64,000 bases of DNA from Thermoanaerobacterales bacterium UBA4877. Its GTDB lineage: Bacteria > Bacillota > Thermoanaerobacteria > Thermoanaerobacterales > UBA4877. The notes beneath the pieces were generated by a model. It did no database searches. It saw only the letters and a program-made list of their open reading frames with translations, and was not told the DNA's origin. The stretch spans positions 28,833 through 92,832 of the forward strand of contig DHDL01000023.1 of assembly GCA_002399345.1 (NCBI GenBank). The letters run 5' to 3'. The first letter of the stretch is position 1, and each line of letters opens with the position of its first letter. Positions 19,122 through 28,765 of the stretch are shown piece after piece. The translations under genes were made by a program, and so were the position numbers.

Positions 19122-20126
19122 TTAAACCTGCGCTGGCGATAAAAGTAAAGTAAAAATACTTCCTTTTTTTACCTTGCTTGTAAGATGGATCTTTGAATTG
19201 TATTTGCGAAGCATGGCCATGACTATGGCCAGACCATATCCCGAACCGTTCTTTTTTGTGGTGAAACCATACGTAAATATCTTACCTCTTACCTCAGATG
19301 CAATACCGCAGCCGTTATCTGCAATCCTTATACGAACATACCCATTTTCTAGGGTATCTGCATAGACATAAATAGTGCCCCGGCTCATAGATTCCATAGA
19401 ATTCAAAATGAGATTAAGGCAAATCTGCTCCAAAGCCTTGGAGGTTATTTGCACGGGACTTGTATTCTTAAAACATTTTTTTATAACATGCCCACCCGTA
19501 AGACCCACTTCCAGTTTCGTCAAAAGCTCTTCCAAAACGAGCTTTACATCGGCCGTATCTCCTTCGCTTGCCGCTGGCTGTGATGAACGTATGAAACCGG
19601 CAGCCAGACCATTAGCTCTTTCCGTTTCATTTAGAATCAAATCCAAAAATTCAGAGTCATTTTTATATTTAGCCTTGAGAAGCTGAAGAAAACCCTTTAT
19701 TACTGTGAATGAGTTCTTTATTTCATGGGCAACCATATGAGAATGTATTTCATCTTCACGCAAGTCCTCATATTCCTGCATTTTTTCTACTAACTGATCG
19801 ACAAAATCCAGGGCCAATAAAATAAAGAGATAGACTATCCCTTCGGAATTCTTTAGGGATAAACGGGTCACAATCAGCCCTTTCCCATTGAATTCTTTAT
19901 ACTTAAAATACAAATTCTCTTCAGAAATGCTGTTTGTATGCAGCGTCTCTAAAAGTTTTCTCTTACCCGTATTATCTACAGGTACTAAACCTAAAAGGGT
20001 ATATGCTTCATATGATATGTACATGGAATTATTTTTGGGGTTATATAAGGCATACCCTACATTATTAAAACTCTGAGCTATATCCATTAAGTCTTGTGAA
20101 TTTCTATCCAAAACCACACCACCCAT
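19122..20126 (-). CDS. Orphan sensor histidine kinase
   Basis: A 334-residue soluble kinase. The N-terminal 110 residues are PAS-like with no membrane segment. A coiled helix leads into the H-box, VAHEIKNSFTVIKGFLQLL with the phospho-accepting His. The HATPase domain follows with N-box LNLILNSMESM, DNGCGIA and GSGYGLAIVMAML. No response regulator is adjacent. Cytoplasmic PAS kinases of this layout resemble those feeding Spo0A in clostridia, but nothing in the sequence assigns that role. The start ATG lies just past the remains of a thioesterase gene; a nearby in-frame TTG is an alternative. Confidence 0.88.
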   Translation of the reverse strand: MGGVVLDRNSQDLMDIAQSFNNVGYALYNPKNNSMYISYEAYTLLGLVPVDNTGKRKLLETLHTNSISEENLYFKYKEFNGKGLIVTRLSLKNSEGIVYLFILLALDFVDQLVEKMQEYEDLREDEIHSHMVAHEIKNSFTVIKGFLQLLKAKYKNDSEFLDLILNETERANGLAAGFIRSSQPAASEGDTADVKLVLEELLTKLEVGLTGGHVIKKCFKNTSPVQITSKALEQICLNLILNSMESMSRGTIYVYADTLENGYVRIRIADNGCGIASEVRGKIFTYGFTTKKNGSGYGLAIVMAMLRKYNSKIHLTSKVKKGSIFTLLLSPAQV

Positions 20127-20129
20127 CTA

Positions 20130-20520
20130 TCAGTTCAGTTTAGCCTCACATCTTTTCACAAACGATTTCTCTTTTACCATACTGCGCTCACTATACCCTT
20201 TCGCTATCCTCACCGGCTTCAACCCTAAACAACAGCCTCAAGTCCATCTATCTATGTCAGGACAGCTTTTGCCTTTACTTTCATACCTGTAGGTGTAGAG
20301 CCCTCAAATGTTCGATATTTAACTTAGTACCCACGGTAACACATCCAAAAGGCAAATACGAATACACAGCGGACATAGCCGCCTAATCTATAAGCGTGGT
20401 AACGTGTGGTGTGGCAAGCACTTTGACCGATCCACTCCCATATTTGTCAGCTGTATCTCTTCTTGTTACCTCAGTTTCAATTTCCCCTTCCAGGCCAATT
20501 TTTAACCCATTCATATCCAT
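20130..20520 (-). pseudogene. Decayed fluoroacetyl-CoA-thioesterase-like (hot-dog) gene
   Basis: A GAGGAGG site and ATG at 20520 open a frame encoding LKIGLEGEIETEVTRRDTA, DKYGSGSVKVLATPHVTTLID, then an in-frame TAG at 20383-20385. The same frame goes on with AAMSAVYSYLPFGCVTVGT KLNIEHLRA, as expected of FlK-like thioesterases. After a 2-base insertion the frame shifts to TPTGMKVKAKAVLT and another TAG, then FRVEAGEDSERV in one frame and KEKSFVKRCEAKLN in another. At least two stops and two or more frameshifts make it non-functional. Homology is from recalled family consensus, not a search. The ancestor would hydrolyse an acyl-CoA. Confidence 0.8.
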
Positions 20521-20645
20521 GATATACCTCCTCTGTCATCTTATATTATATAACAAATTTCCTCTATGGTATATGTAAATATATATCACATGAGGCAAAC
20601 ATTGATACAGTTTGACACAAAATAATGACATTTTATTATATATAG

Positions 20646-20673
20646 AAAAAAACAGGGCTTAAAAAGCCCTGTT
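20646..20673 (-). terminator. Strong intrinsic terminator downstream of ftsH
   Basis: The minus strand reads AACAGGGCTTTTTAAGCCCTGTT followed by TTTTTCT. It lies about 140 bases after the ftsH stop. Confidence 0.88.
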
Positions 20674-20815
20674 CAGACCAACAATAAATTACTAAGCTGC
20701 GAAATCACAAGGCAATCTTACTTAGCTTTGTTGACTGACATCTATAATATCTCACATATATATTACCTTGTTATTAACTTTATTACCTGTAATTTCTCCT
20801 TAGGCACAAATCATA

Positions 20816-22624
20816 CTAAGCATTGGCAAATACCTCTTCAAATTCATCCTTGTTTAATTTCTCTTTTTCTACAAGAGCCCGCGCCACAGAATGTAGCCTG
20901 TTTATATTATCTTTTAAGAGCATCTCCGCCTTTTTATAGCACTCTTCGATTATCCTTCTCATTTCTTTGTCGATAGATGCGGCAACCTCTTCGCTGTAGT
21001 TACGCTGCCTGCCGAGATCTCTTCCCACGAATATTTCATCCTTGTCCGATCCATAAACCATCGGGCCCAGGTTATCACTCATGCCATATTCGGTTACCAT
21101 CTTCCTGATAAGGTCGGTTGCCCTTTCAAGGTCATTTTGTGCTCCTGTGGAAATATCATGGAGGACTATATTCTCGGCCACCCTGCCGCCGAGTAGATGT
21201 ATAACCTCGTCTATAATCTCGGACTTTGACATAAAGTACTTGTCTTCCTCCGGCAGTATCATTGTATAGCCGCCGGCCTGGCCACGCGGTATGATTGATA
21301 CCTCATGGACAGGCGCAGTGTTGGGAAGAAGTTTCGCAAGAACCGCATGACCAGCTTCATGATAAGCCACCAACCTCTTGTCCTTTTCGCTCATAACCCT
21401 ACTCTTTTTCTCCGGGCCTGCTATGACCCTGGTCATGGCATCCTCTAATTCCTGCATGCTTATTGTTGTTTTGTTGCGTCTTGCCGCAAGAAGTGCGCCT
21501 TCATTCATCATGTTTTCTATATCGGCACCGGTAAAGCCCGGTGTCATCCTGGCCAGTATACCGTAATTCACATCGGGAGTAAGGGGCTTACCCTTAGAGT
21601 GTACCTTCATGATCTGTTCTCTGCCCTTTACATCAGGCAATCCTACCGTTATACGTCTGTCAAAACGGCCCGGCCTTAGTAGCGCCGGATCGAGTATATC
21701 CGGTCTGTTTGTAGCAGCAATGACAATGATGCCCTCATTGTTAGCAAAACCATCCATCTCTACAAGCAACTGGTTTAAAGTCTGCTCCCTCTCGTCATGT
21801 CCACCGCCCAGGCCAGCGCCTCTGTGCCTGCCAACGGCATCTATCTCATCTATAAATATAATACAGGGTGAATTTTTCTTCGCCTGCTCAAACAAATCCC
21901 TTACCCTGGAGGCCCCGACGCCGACAAACATCTCTACAAAATCGGAACCGCTTATGCTGAAAAACGGGACTCCCGCCTCACCGGCAACAGCTCTAGCCAA
22001 AAGTGTCTTACCTGTTCCGGGGGGGCCCACTAGCAAAACACCCTTAGGTATTCTGGCGCCAAGGTCTAGGAACCTGCGCGGCTGCTTTAAAAAGTCCACA
22101 ATCTCTTCCAGTTCGGCTTTTTCTTCATCTTCACCCGCAACATCATCAAAAGTTACCTTCTTTGACTTATCAGTGGATATCTTTGCTTTACTCTTACCGA
22201 AACTCATCACCTTGTTACCACCGCCCTGGGACTGCTGCATGATCATAAACCAGAAAATCACAAATACGGCAATCATAAAAACAGTTGGCAACATTTGAAT
22301 CCACCACGGCGGATTCGTATTCTTAGGTTCTACATATTTAATTTGCCCATTTACTATATACGGCTGTATAAAACTATCAAAATTTTGCTGATTTATAATG
22401 GTAGACTGAAATGATGTACCATCTTTAAGTTCACCGTTTACCACATTATCAGCTATGGTTATGCTGTTCACATTGTTATTGTTTATCTCCCTGACAAGCC
22501 GAGCATAATCAAATTCTTTTACCTCCGTAGCCTGCATACCATACATAGTCACTATGGCGTAAATGGCAATAATTATCAATATATAAAAGCTTGCATTTCT
22601 GAATACTTTTTTATTCAAAGTCAA
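20816..22624 (-). CDS. ftsH: ATP-dependent zinc metalloprotease FtsH
   Basis: A 602-residue membrane AAA+ protease. Two N-terminal helices flank an extracytoplasmic segment (about residues 25-105). The AAA domain has Walker [14 protein letters not shown], Walker [13 protein letters not shown] and the SRH segment [19 protein letters not shown]. The M41 protease domain has the zinc motif HEAGH. It degrades membrane and regulatory proteins and is needed for sporulation in Bacillus. It is the last gene of the conserved spoIIE, VWA, kinase, tilS, hpt, ftsH block. Confidence 0.98.
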   Translation of the reverse strand: MTLNKKVFRNASFYILIIIAIYAIVTMYGMQATEVKEFDYARLVREINNNNVNSITIADNVVNGELKDGTSFQSTIINQQNFDSFIQPYIVNGQIKYVEPKNTNPPWWIQMLPTVFMIAVFVIFWFMIMQQSQGGGNKVMSFGKSKAKISTDKSKKVTFDDVAGEDEEKAELEEIVDFLKQPRRFLDLGARIPKGVLLVGPPGTGKTLLARAVAGEAGVPFFSISGSDFVEMFVGVGASRVRDLFEQAKKNSPCIIFIDEIDAVGRHRGAGLGGGHDEREQTLNQLLVEMDGFANNEGIIVIAATNRPDILDPALLRPGRFDRRITVGLPDVKGREQIMKVHSKGKPLTPDVNYGILARMTPGFTGADIENMMNEGALLAARRNKTTISMQELEDAMTRVIAGPEKKSRVMSEKDKRLVAYHEAGHAVLAKLLPNTAPVHEVSIIPRGQAGGYTMILPEEDKYFMSKSEIIDEVIHLLGGRVAENIVLHDISTGAQNDLERATDLIRKMVTEYGMSDNLGPMVYGSDKDEIFVGRDLGRQRNYSEEVAASIDKEMRRIIEECYKKAEMLLKDNINRLHSVARALVEKEKLNKDEFEEVFANA

Positions 22625-22692
22625 TCCTCCTTCATAGCAAACTTATAGCACAATAATTAATTGTAACATACGCTGTGAGAAAATACAATAAA

Positions 22693-23232
22693 CTAAAATT
22701 TATAGATTTCCGGCTTCAAAATACCGATATATGGCAAATTGCGATACTTCTCGGCAAAATCCAAACCATATCCTACAACAAAAAGATCATCAATCTTAAA
22801 GCCGGTATAGTCTATGGGAACCTCCGCCCTGCGCTTTAAAGGTTTGTCCAGCAGGCTGCATATGGCAAGACTTGCCGGATGCCTTCCTATAAGTACCTTC
22901 CTGAGATAGTTTAAAGTAAGACCGCTGTCAACCACATCCTCAACGATTAATATGTCTTTGCCTTCTATGCTGTAGTCAAGATCCTTGATTATCCTGACTA
23001 CACCCGATGATGTGGTGGAAAGGCCATAACTTGACACTGCCATAAAATCAATAGAAAGCGGCAGGTCTATTTCCCGGGAAAGATCGGCAAGAAAAATCAT
23101 GGCTCCCTTCAGTATGCAAAGGAGCATAAGGTTTTTTCCCTTATAATCCTCACTGATCTTCTTTCCCAATTCTTTAACCTTTGTTTTTATCTGTTCCTCT
23201 GTTATAAGTACCGTCTCAATATCCTCTTCCAT
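22693..23232 (-). CDS. hpt: Hypoxanthine(-guanine) phosphoribosyltransferase
   Basis: About 179 residues from the ATG at 23232; a GTG at 23241 is an alternative. The PRPP-binding signature is DILIVEDVVDSGLTLNYL, and FMAVSSYGLSTTSSGVVRI is the flexible loop. It salvages hypoxanthine and guanine. Its place after tilS and before ftsH is the Bacillus order. Confidence 0.96.
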   Translation of the reverse strand: MEEDIETVLITEEQIKTKVKELGKKISEDYKGKNLMLLCILKGAMIFLADLSREIDLPLSIDFMAVSSYGLSTTSSGVVRIIKDLDYSIEGKDILIVEDVVDSGLTLNYLRKVLIGRHPASLAICSLLDKPLKRRAEVPIDYTGFKIDDLFVVGYGLDFAEKYRNLPYIGILKPEIYKF

Positions 23233-23287
23233 CAATTTCACACCTTTCTCTTATTTGCGGTTATAATTGTGTATAATAAAACTTTTA

Positions 23288-24682
23288 TCATGCAGTGTCA
23301 AACTTTGATGATAAACTACAAATAAGCTGCAGAACATTCTCCGTAAAAGAGTCTACCTTATATCTTTCGCTAAGCCTCACCCCGGCTACCCAAACAAGCT
23401 CGTCCCCATCGACAACAATGGGAATGGAGTCTCTCTCCTCCCGCGGTATCTTCTCATCTATCAAAAGCTTCTTCAATTTTTTTGTTCCCTTCATACCCAG
23501 CGGAACCAGCCTGTCACCCGGGCGTCTGTTACGCACGGCCAGGCCGTTTTTTACCTTATCATAATCTATATAGGCCGTCAAAAGATTGTGCTGTAACTCC
23601 ATCTCATCTTTAACAAGGGGTCGTGCAGAGATTTCGCAGCCTAAACCTGGCAGGAATAATTCCTGGCCCGGCTGTAATTCATAGTAAAACATGCCCGGCC
23701 CCTTGACCGCACCTTTCATAAATATTATTTTACCATACCTGGCCTCTGCTACCAAACCGTCCGGTAAATCTATGCGTCTGCCTGTCCGGCAGTCTTTAGC
23801 CAGATTCACCACATAGCCTATATGCTTAAGCTCTAAATTTAAATAATCACCTTTTAAAAGTTTTACAGCATACCGTATAACCCTGTTTCTTACAGACGGC
23901 TTGAACTGCAGCAGTTTTTCAGCACTGACCGATACCCTGCCGGCCTCTACATTGATACAATCCTGCTCCAGTTTTTGAACTATATCTTCAAAAAAGGATT
24001 CATCTTCCCGAAGAAGAGCACTCGTCCGGGCTATGGAATCCACTACCTCGGGGTTAAGTTTCTGCATATAGGGAATTATCTTTAGCCTGACCCTGTTTCT
24101 GTTATATATCTCCTCATAATTAGTAGCATCAATTCTAGGTTTTAAATTATTCGACCTTATATACTCATCAATCTCTTCCCTGCTTATATCAATAAGCGGC
24201 CGTATAATCCGGCCGTTCACCGGCCTGATTCCCACGAGCCCGGTGGGTCCGCTGCCTCTTATAAGGTGCAGGAGAAATGTCTCGGCAAGGTCATTCTTAT
24301 TGTGGGCCACGGCTATTTTCTGCGCACCGTTTTTGGCTGCCACCTCATTAAAGAAATTATATCTTATATTCCTGCCTACCATTTCGGATGAAACTCCAGT
24401 TTCCTTTACGATCTCAGGTACGTTTACATTCCGGACGAAAAACGGCAGATCAAGAATACCGGCAGTTTTCTCGACAAACCTAGCATCCTCATCTGCCTCA
24501 TAACCTCTTATGCCATGGTTTATATGGGCAACATAAAGTTTTAAATCGAATTTTTCCCTGATATCATAGAGTATATACAGCAGGCTTAATGAATCAGGAC
24601 CACCGGATACACCCACCACTACCCCATCGTTTTTTTCTAACATATTATAATACTCAATAGTTGAAATAACCTTGTCTTCCAT
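23288..24682 (-). CDS. tilS: tRNA(Ile)-lysidine synthetase
   Basis: A 464-residue TilS. The PP-loop ATP motif is SGGPDSLSLLYIL near residue 26, with HINHGIRGYEADEDA and AHNKNDLAETFLLHLIRGSG. The C-terminal domain ends with RNRRPGDRLVPLGMKGTKKLKKL, which contacts tRNA. It converts C34 of the tRNA-Ile CAU anticodon to lysidine so that AUA is read as isoleucine. Confidence 0.97.
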   Translation of the reverse strand: MEDKVISTIEYYNMLEKNDGVVVGVSGGPDSLSLLYILYDIREKFDLKLYVAHINHGIRGYEADEDARFVEKTAGILDLPFFVRNVNVPEIVKETGVSSEMVGRNIRYNFFNEVAAKNGAQKIAVAHNKNDLAETFLLHLIRGSGPTGLVGIRPVNGRIIRPLIDISREEIDEYIRSNNLKPRIDATNYEEIYNRNRVRLKIIPYMQKLNPEVVDSIARTSALLREDESFFEDIVQKLEQDCINVEAGRVSVSAEKLLQFKPSVRNRVIRYAVKLLKGDYLNLELKHIGYVVNLAKDCRTGRRIDLPDGLVAEARYGKIIFMKGAVKGPGMFYYELQPGQELFLPGLGCEISARPLVKDEMELQHNLLTAYIDYDKVKNGLAVRNRRPGDRLVPLGMKGTKKLKKLLIDEKIPREERDSIPIVVDGDELVWVAGVRLSERYKVDSFTENVLQLICSLSSKFDTA

Positions 24683-24692
24683 ATGGACACCC

Positions 24693-25562
24693 TCATAATC
24701 CGTATATTATAACACCCATTAGGAAAATCACTCCTGCGATAAGCGATATATTTATACAGTTATCTATCCTGCTCGGATCTGTCCGCCTTTCCGCTTTGTA
24801 TATATCTGAAAGACCTTCCTTTATAGCATTCAGATCGGCTGTGCCGCTAAAAGCCTTTGCCGCAAGACTATAAACACCGTGAATTGTACATCCCGAGAGC
24901 CTGTTTAATACTGCCGTAATATCCTGTTTACTCATTACACCGTAATCGATAGGAAATAAAAGATCGGCCGCGAGCATCATGATTTCAAAACAAGCATATC
25001 CTTCATTGGCTCTTCTCAGCCCACAGTCCCAATAAGCCCTGTCATACTTAGGCGTATACTCTCTTACCATACCGCCGGTTTTGACAAGGCTTCCCATGTC
25101 TATGAGCCGGAGACTGTGGCTTTTTATGTCCAGCATGATATTTTCCGGCTTAAGATCCGTATAAATATAACCCAATTCAAAGAATTCTATGAATACTCCC
25201 GCCGTTAATAGTGAAATGCCTATGGCGGTCATTGAATTAATCTGCCTGGACTTCATAACTTCGGATAGATTTTTTCCCTCTATATATTCTAATATTATAT
25301 AGTGTTTGACATTATTATTCAACACAAAATCATCAAATTCATAGGCTTTAGGTAAAAATCTTTTTCGGTTGTTGTTCTTCATAAACCTATATTCCCATGT
25401 GAGGCTCATCAGGTCATCGCTTAATTTTAAACAGTACCGCCTGCCGTTACTGGAAACAAGATAGGCAGCACCCACACCGCCCCGACCCAACTGTCTTAAC
25501 ACGGTATATGTGCTGCCGCTCCACCGGCCGCATATTTTTTGGCCGGGAAAAATATTATCCAT
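24693..25562 (-). CDS. yabT: YabT-like membrane-anchored Ser/Thr protein kinase
   Basis: A 289-residue Hanks-type kinase fold. The Gly loop is LRQLGRGGVGAAYLV, the ATP lysine is in YCLKLSD, and the catalytic loop reads YTDLKPENIML: Tyr-Thr replaces the usual His-Arg, but the catalytic Asp, Lys and Asn remain. The DFG position is DMG. A single C-terminal membrane helix (residues about 270-288, INISLIAGVIFLMGVIIYG) anchors it. In Bacillus, YabT acts at the spore septum and is DNA-stimulated; the position next to the VWA gene and spoIIE supports orthology. Confidence 0.88.
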   Translation of the reverse strand: MDNIFPGQKICGRWSGSTYTVLRQLGRGGVGAAYLVSSNGRRYCLKLSDDLMSLTWEYRFMKNNNRKRFLPKAYEFDDFVLNNNVKHYIILEYIEGKNLSEVMKSRQINSMTAIGISLLTAGVFIEFFELGYIYTDLKPENIMLDIKSHSLRLIDMGSLVKTGGMVREYTPKYDRAYWDCGLRRANEGYACFEIMMLAADLLFPIDYGVMSKQDITAVLNRLSGCTIHGVYSLAAKAFSGTADLNAIKEGLSDIYKAERRTDPSRIDNCINISLIAGVIFLMGVIIYGL

Positions 25563-25568
25563 AACCCT

Positions 25569-26264
25569 TTACACCATATTTTCATAGGCCAGAGGTTTTT
25601 CCTCAAAAAGCCCTGCTGCAAAATCAATCGCTGCCGCGGTAGGAGTACATCCGCCCGGCGTAACCTCAATGATCGTTTTCTCCAGTTTATCGATATCGTC
25701 GGTAAAATCCTTTAAGAGATAAGCTTCGTTTCGCTCAGTAGGATAACATACCAGCGCAATGCTGCTTTGGCCCTTTCTTCCCCTTAGTGATTTTAAAAGT
25801 TCCACCGCTCCCCTCTTAGCCTCTGGTAGCTTACGTGCCATGCTTCCGCTGGCATCTATAACCACTACGACTTTGAGACGTACCTCGTCTGTCAGCCTCT
25901 CTATAAAATCAACCACCTGGAATCTCATCTCGGGGTGAATATCATCCATGCCTTTTTTAAGTACCTCTTTAAGTTCTCTGTCAACTACCCCAGTAAGTGT
26001 ATTGGATACCGAACCCATGGTAGCCGATGTCAGCGTTTTGCTAAGTTCATCCAGGTTAATAAGGTCCGCCACTCCGCCGCCCGACTGTGCTATTCCTTCA
26101 ACCTCGCCCTTGGCACTGTTCTTGCCGCCGTCCAGTATTCCTATGGCATTTACTATGATTCCGCTGCCGTGTGCCTTTAATGCGGCCTGGCCAGGATCGC
26201 CGCCAATGTTTGAGCAGCCGTCGGTCACGATATTGATCACCTTCATTGTAATATCATCAGACAT
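25569..26264 (-). CDS. yabS: VWA-domain protein (YabS-like) of the spoIIE block
   Basis: A 231-residue protein. A von Willebrand A domain starts near residue 130 with an intact MIDAS motif, VVVIDASGSMARKLPEAK, followed by the conserved Thr in VTPGGCTPTAAAIDF. The N-terminal half also looks VWA-like (VTDGCSNIGGDPGQAALKAHG). It probably binds a divalent metal and a protein partner. The molecular role is unknown; its fixed place between spoIIE and the kinase suggests a sporulation task. Confidence 0.82.
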   Translation of the reverse strand: MSDDITMKVINIVTDGCSNIGGDPGQAALKAHGSGIIVNAIGILDGGKNSAKGEVEGIAQSGGGVADLINLDELSKTLTSATMGSVSNTLTGVVDRELKEVLKKGMDDIHPEMRFQVVDFIERLTDEVRLKVVVVIDASGSMARKLPEAKRGAVELLKSLRGRKGQSSIALVCYPTERNEAYLLKDFTDDIDKLEKTIIEVTPGGCTPTAAAIDFAAGLFEEKPLAYENMV

Positions 26265-26324
26265 ATAAGCTCCTCCTCATTTTGTTTTGTATTAATTATT
26301 CCCATAATAAGGAGGATATATACA

Positions 26325-28652
26325 TTAAGTCCATATCTTGGATACTATGATGGTCATATCATCCTTCTGTTTTCCTCTTTTAAGTACCTCTTTCATAATT
26401 TTCTCCGCCGCATCCTGCGGATTGTTTGTATCTACCGACGCTATTATCTCCTTGAGTACCTTATCCCTTTTATCATTTTCTATGCTGTCCGCCACACCAT
26501 CGGTCATCATTATTAGCATATCCCCGTCCCCTGCATTCTCACCGACCGATAATACATTTACATCCTCCAAAGCCCCTGCGGGAAGGTTTTCTTTTTTCAA
26601 CACCTCAACCGAGTTTTTCCTCTTTATATAGCTTACCGGCGCACCCATCTTAAAAGTCTCTACGTCACCCGTATACCTGTCTATTATCGATATATCCAGA
26701 GTAGTGAACATGTCATCCGTAGATTTTAGGTTCAGTATGGAATTGATAGACCTTATGGTCGTATCTTCCGTAAAACCTGCATTCATGAACTTTTCAAGCA
26801 GCCCCACTGCAGTACTGCTAATCACGCCGGCTTCCTTACCTGTTCCCATACCGTCGCTTATTGCTACCAGATACCTTCCACCGGAAAGCTCGGAAAAAAT
26901 AAAATTATCCCCGCTGCCATTGTGCTCCAATGCAATATGGGCAACTCCGGTGGTAACACTGTATAGCTCTTTTTCCGCCAGTCTAATCATGCAAGTGTTT
27001 TCCTTGCTATCCAGCCTGCATACATCGTCTTCTCTTTTATATTCCTTGCCCATTATCCTTGTTACCACAGGTTCTATAATTCTTAAACACTCTGCCCTGC
27101 CGAAACAGGCCTGTCGCTTTATAAAAACTTCGTACTTCCCCTCCTCATTTTCCAGAACGATGACCTCTTCGGCCACTACACCGCTTTTATCAAGCTCTAC
27201 AAATATCTGTTCCTCCAAGTCCTCACAAAACTTATCCTTGGACTTAACCGTATTGGCCAGGCCGGAAACAACACCGCTCAGACTTCTAAGCTGGTCGGAC
27301 ACTATCCTCTGGCTCTCATCGAGCCGTTTGCGCCACATGGAGTTAAGCATATAAAAATCATACATATTGTTGACCTCTTCAATCATCTTGTCCAGGTTTA
27401 TACACCGGTTGGACGGTGCGTTTAACTGGCTGACCTCCCCTTTAAGCTCCAGCAAGGTTATCATATCAAAAATAAACTGATATGTAGTATAAAAATCACT
27501 GCCCCAGCATTTATCTCGTCTTATGCAGTTAGTACATACATCATCGGCGGTCCTCTCCACAACCTGCGAGATATCATTTTTCACCGCTATGGAGTTTTTG
27601 GCACCATCAAACACCGCAGCCAGTTCAGTCATTACACTGGACATCTCTCTCAATCTGGTAAAGATTATCTCCTTAGTGCTTGAAACAAATTTTTTGTTAT
27701 ACTTAAATCTATCTATATTCCTGCTTATGTAAAAACTCAGCGCCTTTATAAGACCGGACGGTATCAGAAAACATATCAAGCCGGAAATCAAAAGCTCTTT
27801 TAAATAAACAGACATCGTATAACCCGCCAGCTTGTCCAACAAAAAATATGATATAAAAGCGCCTCCCACAGAACCGATCATCCCAAGATTACAGAAAGCT
27901 CCTGCCAAGAGGCCCGTAAGGGAAAACATAAGGCCGGTCGATGATGTTACGGAACCGGTGATCTGCGTGACCACAGCCAAAATAACGCCAATAGATGCCC
28001 CTGATTCCAAACCTCCAGCATATGCTATAACGATCAGCCCCGAAATGGCTGCAACCATCCACAGGGAAAGATTATAAATCTCTATGCCTCTTAGACTGGC
28101 TATAACCAAACCATAGGTTATTCCAATGGACAAAATTTCTTCCTTGCTCAGGTAACGGCGCGATTTGCGACTCTCTACAATACCCAATGCCAGGTCAAAT
28201 ATATATACCATTGAAAAAACAATGATTGATTCCAGGATGATAAGTATAAGATCATAGAGTATATGTCCCGAGATAAGATAAAAAAGTCCTCCCACAGACA
28301 ACACACAAGCTGCTGAAACAAGAGCGCGCCTGCCTGCATTTAGATCAGACTTTATCAAATACAATGCAGCCGACAAAGTAATATATGTCACAACATACCT
28401 TATGTTATTAGGATGACTTCCCAAACTTAAAAGGCCTATGATACAGGGAAGAGAAGCAATCACATATCTCCTGTCCCTTCCGGCCACACTGCCTACATAG
28501 GCCAGGCCAAAAGGAAAACTCCCGTAAAATACTCCCACCCTTCCCAGAAAAAATCCCATAGCCGCCAAAAGAGCAAAATTCTTAAGGAACTCTTTCATCT
28601 TTGATATATTCTTGGTACCCGCACTTCCCCTTTGTATATTATCCGCATACAT
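26325..28652 (-). CDS. spoIIE: Stage II sporulation protein E, membrane PP2C phosphatase
   Basis: About 775 residues from the ATG at 28652 behind GGAGGGG. The N-terminal 300 residues hold about ten membrane helices, a central 230-residue region follows with a cysteine cluster (CTNCIRRDKC), and the C-terminal PP2C domain has ELSGGRYLVAISDGMGTGKEA and MLIMMTDGVADSIEND metal-binding Asp residues. SpoIIE dephosphorylates SpoIIAA to release sigma-F in the forespore and takes part in polar division. A promoter with 21-base spacing lies just upstream. Confidence 0.97.
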   Translation of the reverse strand: MYADNIQRGSAGTKNISKMKEFLKNFALLAAMGFFLGRVGVFYGSFPFGLAYVGSVAGRDRRYVIASLPCIIGLLSLGSHPNNIRYVVTYITLSAALYLIKSDLNAGRRALVSAACVLSVGGLFYLISGHILYDLILIILESIIVFSMVYIFDLALGIVESRKSRRYLSKEEILSIGITYGLVIASLRGIEIYNLSLWMVAAISGLIVIAYAGGLESGASIGVILAVVTQITGSVTSSTGLMFSLTGLLAGAFCNLGMIGSVGGAFISYFLLDKLAGYTMSVYLKELLISGLICFLIPSGLIKALSFYISRNIDRFKYNKKFVSSTKEIIFTRLREMSSVMTELAAVFDGAKNSIAVKNDISQVVERTADDVCTNCIRRDKCWGSDFYTTYQFIFDMITLLELKGEVSQLNAPSNRCINLDKMIEEVNNMYDFYMLNSMWRKRLDESQRIVSDQLRSLSGVVSGLANTVKSKDKFCEDLEEQIFVELDKSGVVAEEVIVLENEEGKYEVFIKRQACFGRAECLRIIEPVVTRIMGKEYKREDDVCRLDSKENTCMIRLAEKELYSVTTGVAHIALEHNGSGDNFIFSELSGGRYLVAISDGMGTGKEAGVISSTAVGLLEKFMNAGFTEDTTIRSINSILNLKSTDDMFTTLDISIIDRYTGDVETFKMGAPVSYIKRKNSVEVLKKENLPAGALEDVNVLSVGENAGDGDMLIMMTDGVADSIENDKRDKVLKEIIASVDTNNPQDAAEKIMKEVLKRGKQKDDMTIIVSKIWT

Positions 28653-28673
28653 GTCAATCCCCTCCATAGGAAA

Positions 28674-28706
28674 ATTATACCAATTAATGGAGGGGTAATT
28701 TGTAAA
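28674..28706 (-). promoter_or_regulatory. Candidate Spo0A-type promoter of spoIIE (21-base spacer)
   Basis: On the minus strand a TTTACA (28701-28706) and a perfect TATAAT (28674-28679) are separated by 21 bases, too far for an ordinary sigma-A promoter. Such wide spacing is the hallmark of Spo0A-activated Bacillus promoters such as spoIIG and spoIIE. A 6-of-8 match to the Spo0A box, TTGTCATA, lies at 28732-28739. Confidence 0.5.
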
Positions 28707-28735
28707 TATTTGGTACTTAAATTTAAAAGTTTATG

Positions 28736-28764
28736 ACAAAATAAGACACACCGCAAGGTGTGCC
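28736..28764 (-). terminator. Intrinsic terminator of the c-di-AMP-controlled operon
   Basis: The minus strand has GGCACACCTTGCGGTGTGTCTTATTTTG: a stable GC-rich stem with a tetraloop and a T-rich tail, directly after the mutase-like stop. Confidence 0.82.
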
Positions 28765-28765
28765 T

